This document shows, piece after piece, positions 62,813 through 64,000 of a stretch of 64,000 bases of DNA. Numbering within the stretch: position 1 is the first letter of the stretch; every line of letters starts with the position of its first letter. The stretch covers positions 558,001 through 622,000 of the forward strand of contig NZ_AUHM01000001.1 in NCBI RefSeq assembly GCF_000423185.1, read 5' to 3'. The position numbers and the translations under genes are program-made. Under the pieces are notes generated by a model. It was given only the letters and a program-made list of their open reading frames with translations. It did no database searches and had not been told where the DNA came from. Source of the stretch: Inquilinus limosus DSM 16000. Lineage in GTDB: Bacteria; Pseudomonadota; Alphaproteobacteria; DSM-16000; Inquilinaceae.

Positions 62813-64000
62813 ATGAAGGCGATCATCGTCGGTGGCGGCATCGGCGGGCTGACGACGGCGCTGATGCTGCAGGCGCGCGGGATCGGCTGCGCCGTGTTCG
62901 AGCAATCGGCCGAGCCGCGGGAGATCGGCGTCGGCATCAACACCTTGCCGAACGCGATCCAGGAGCTTGCCGGGCTCGGCCTGCTCGACCGGCTCGACGC
63001 CGTCGCCATCCGCACCCGGGAGTTGCTGTACTGCAACCGCTTCGGCCAGATCGTGTGGCGCGAGCCGCGCGGCCTGGACGCCGGTTTTCCAGTGCCGCAG
63101 TTCTCGATCCACCGCGGCCGGCTGCACGGCGTGCTGCACAAGGCGGCGCGCGAGCGGCTCGGCGGCGAGATCCACCACGGACGCCGCCTGGCCGGTTTCG
63201 AGCAGACCGGGACCGAGGTCGTCGCCCATTTCGTCGACCGCCACGGCGCGCCGGCCGGAACCGCGCGCGGCGACGTCCTGATCGGCGCGGACGGCATCCA
63301 TTCGATCGTCCGGGACACGCTCTATCCCGACCAGGGTCCACCCTCCTGGAACGGCGTCATGATGTGGCGTGGCGCGATCGACTGGCCGGCCACTATGGAC
63401 GGGCGGACCATGATCGTCGCCGGTGGCATGCAGGCGAAGGTCGTGCTGTACCCGATCGCGGCGGGAACCGCGCCGGACCGGCGCCTGACCAACTGGGTGG
63501 TGTGCGCCCGCATCGGCGACGGCAGCGCACCCCCGCCCCGGCGCGAGGACTGGTCGCGGCCCGGCCGGCTGGACGAGGTGCTGCCGCACGCCCGGCGCTT
63601 CGCGCTGCCGGAGGCCGACATCGCCGAGATCGTCCAGGCGACGCCGGAGTTCTGGGAGTATCCGATGTGTGACCGCGACCCGCTGCCGCGCTGGCGGCAC
63701 GGCCGGGTGACGCTGCTGGGTGACGCGGCCCATCCGATGTACCCGGTGGGGTCGAACGGCGCATCGCAGGCGATCCTCGACGCCCGCGCCCTGGCCGATG
63801 CCCTGGCCGACACGGCGGATGCCGTGACGGCGCTGGAGCGCTACGAGGCCGACCGGCGGCCGAAGACCGCTGAGATCGTCCGGCTGAACCGCAGCGGCGG
63901 TCCGGAGGGGGTGATCGACGTGGTCGAGCAGCTGGCGCCGGACGGCTTCGAGGACATCGAGGCCGTGCTGTCGCATGAGGAGCGTCAGGCGATCGTCCGC
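62813..64000 (+). CDS. FAD-dependent monooxygenase, truncated at the right edge
   Basis: The frame runs from ATG 62813 (AGGGAGG upstream) to the window end without a stop; 396 residues are visible. It is a class A flavoprotein hydroxylase: 'AIIVGGGIGGLTTALMLQARG' (3-23) binds the FAD ADP moiety, 'DVLIGADGIHSIVRDTLYP' is the DG motif and 'VTLLGDAAHPMYPVGSNGASQAILDARAL' the GD motif. Aromatic substrates such as salicylate or 6-hydroxynicotinate are usual for relatives. It is divergent from the NDUFAF6-like gene with 104 bases between. The substrate is unknown. Confidence 0.9.
   Translation, partial: MKAIIVGGGIGGLTTALMLQARGIGCAVFEQSAEPREIGVGINTLPNAIQELAGLGLLDRLDAVAIRTRELLYCNRFGQIVWREPRGLDAGFPVPQFSIHRGRLHGVLHKAARERLGGEIHHGRRLAGFEQTGTEVVAHFVDRHGAPAGTARGDVLIGADGIHSIVRDTLYPDQGPPSWNGVMMWRGAIDWPATMDGRTMIVAGGMQAKVVLYPIAAGTAPDRRLTNWVVCARIGDGSAPPPRREDWSRPGRLDEVLPHARRFALPEADIAEIVQATPEFWEYPMCDRDPLPRWRHGRVTLLGDAAHPMYPVGSNGASQAILDARALADALADTADAVTALERYEADRRPKTAEIVRLNRSGGPEGVIDVVEQLAPDGFEDIEAVLSHEERQAIVR

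Overview
The window is high-GC DNA (GC-rich third codon positions nearly throughout) from what looks like an alphaproteobacterium of the Rhodospirillales type. Pointers are LexA boxes of the GTTC-N7-GTTC class, short palindromic 'CCGGGCTTGACCCGGGCAT' repeats between genes, an alphaproteobacterial ParE and TrmFO, and an NDUFAF6-like synthase. The species cannot be fixed from sequence alone. No rRNA, tRNA, CRISPR array, insertion sequence or prophage was seen.

Layout. 1-9.2 kb is housekeeping: a methyltransferase tail, a 32-residue membrane micro-protein behind a double LexA operator, thioesterase, topoisomerase IV subunit ParE, a lipoprotein, two small hydrolases, a DEAD-box helicase and LptD. 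9.2-14.2 kb is a cobalamin uptake operon (btuB-btuF-btuC-btuD, minus strand) behind a B12 riboswitch. 14.2-20.2 kb holds a LysR/AzoR pair, methylmalonate-semialdehyde dehydrogenase, a coiled-coil membrane protein coupled to a StrA-like streptomycin phosphotransferase, and an AT-rich patch with a probably frameshifted gene. 20.2-28.8 kb holds a YnbE/YdbH envelope lipid-transport pair, an MFS pump, a cation/proton antiporter with a cyclic-nucleotide domain, and pyridoxal kinase. 28.9-32.5 kb holds a MocR regulator, a three-gene membrane/stress cluster and a truncated second copy of the MocR promoter and DNA-binding domain.

32.7-36.2 kb is a compositionally foreign, lower-GC defence-like locus on the minus strand. 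In transcription order it has a palindrome and promoter, a structured leader, a 58-residue basic peptide, an XRE regulator, a retron-type reverse transcriptase (NAxxH, YIDD and VTG motifs), a protein with terpene-cyclase-like alpha-toroid repeats, and a HEPN-type protein (R-x4-H). I do not recognise this combination as a described retron type. It is the best candidate for a new system here.

36.4-48.9 kb returns to native DNA. It holds a metallo-hydrolase, a cupin and histidine utilisation (hutC, then hutU-PPOX-hutH-hutG) with a StrB-like phosphotransferase translationally coupled to its end. A kynurenine-formamidase-like cyclase, a DUF2218 protein, a secreted protein with six four-cysteine repeats and TrmFO follow. 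48.9-53.1 kb is a ribose-type ABC importer whose two permeases are fused into one chain. 53.3-64 kb holds an aldo/keto reductase with a divergent LysR, an IclR-hydantoinase/oxoprolinase(A+B fusion)-OPT transporter operon, a squalene/phytoene-synthase-family protein and a truncated FAD monooxygenase at the right edge.
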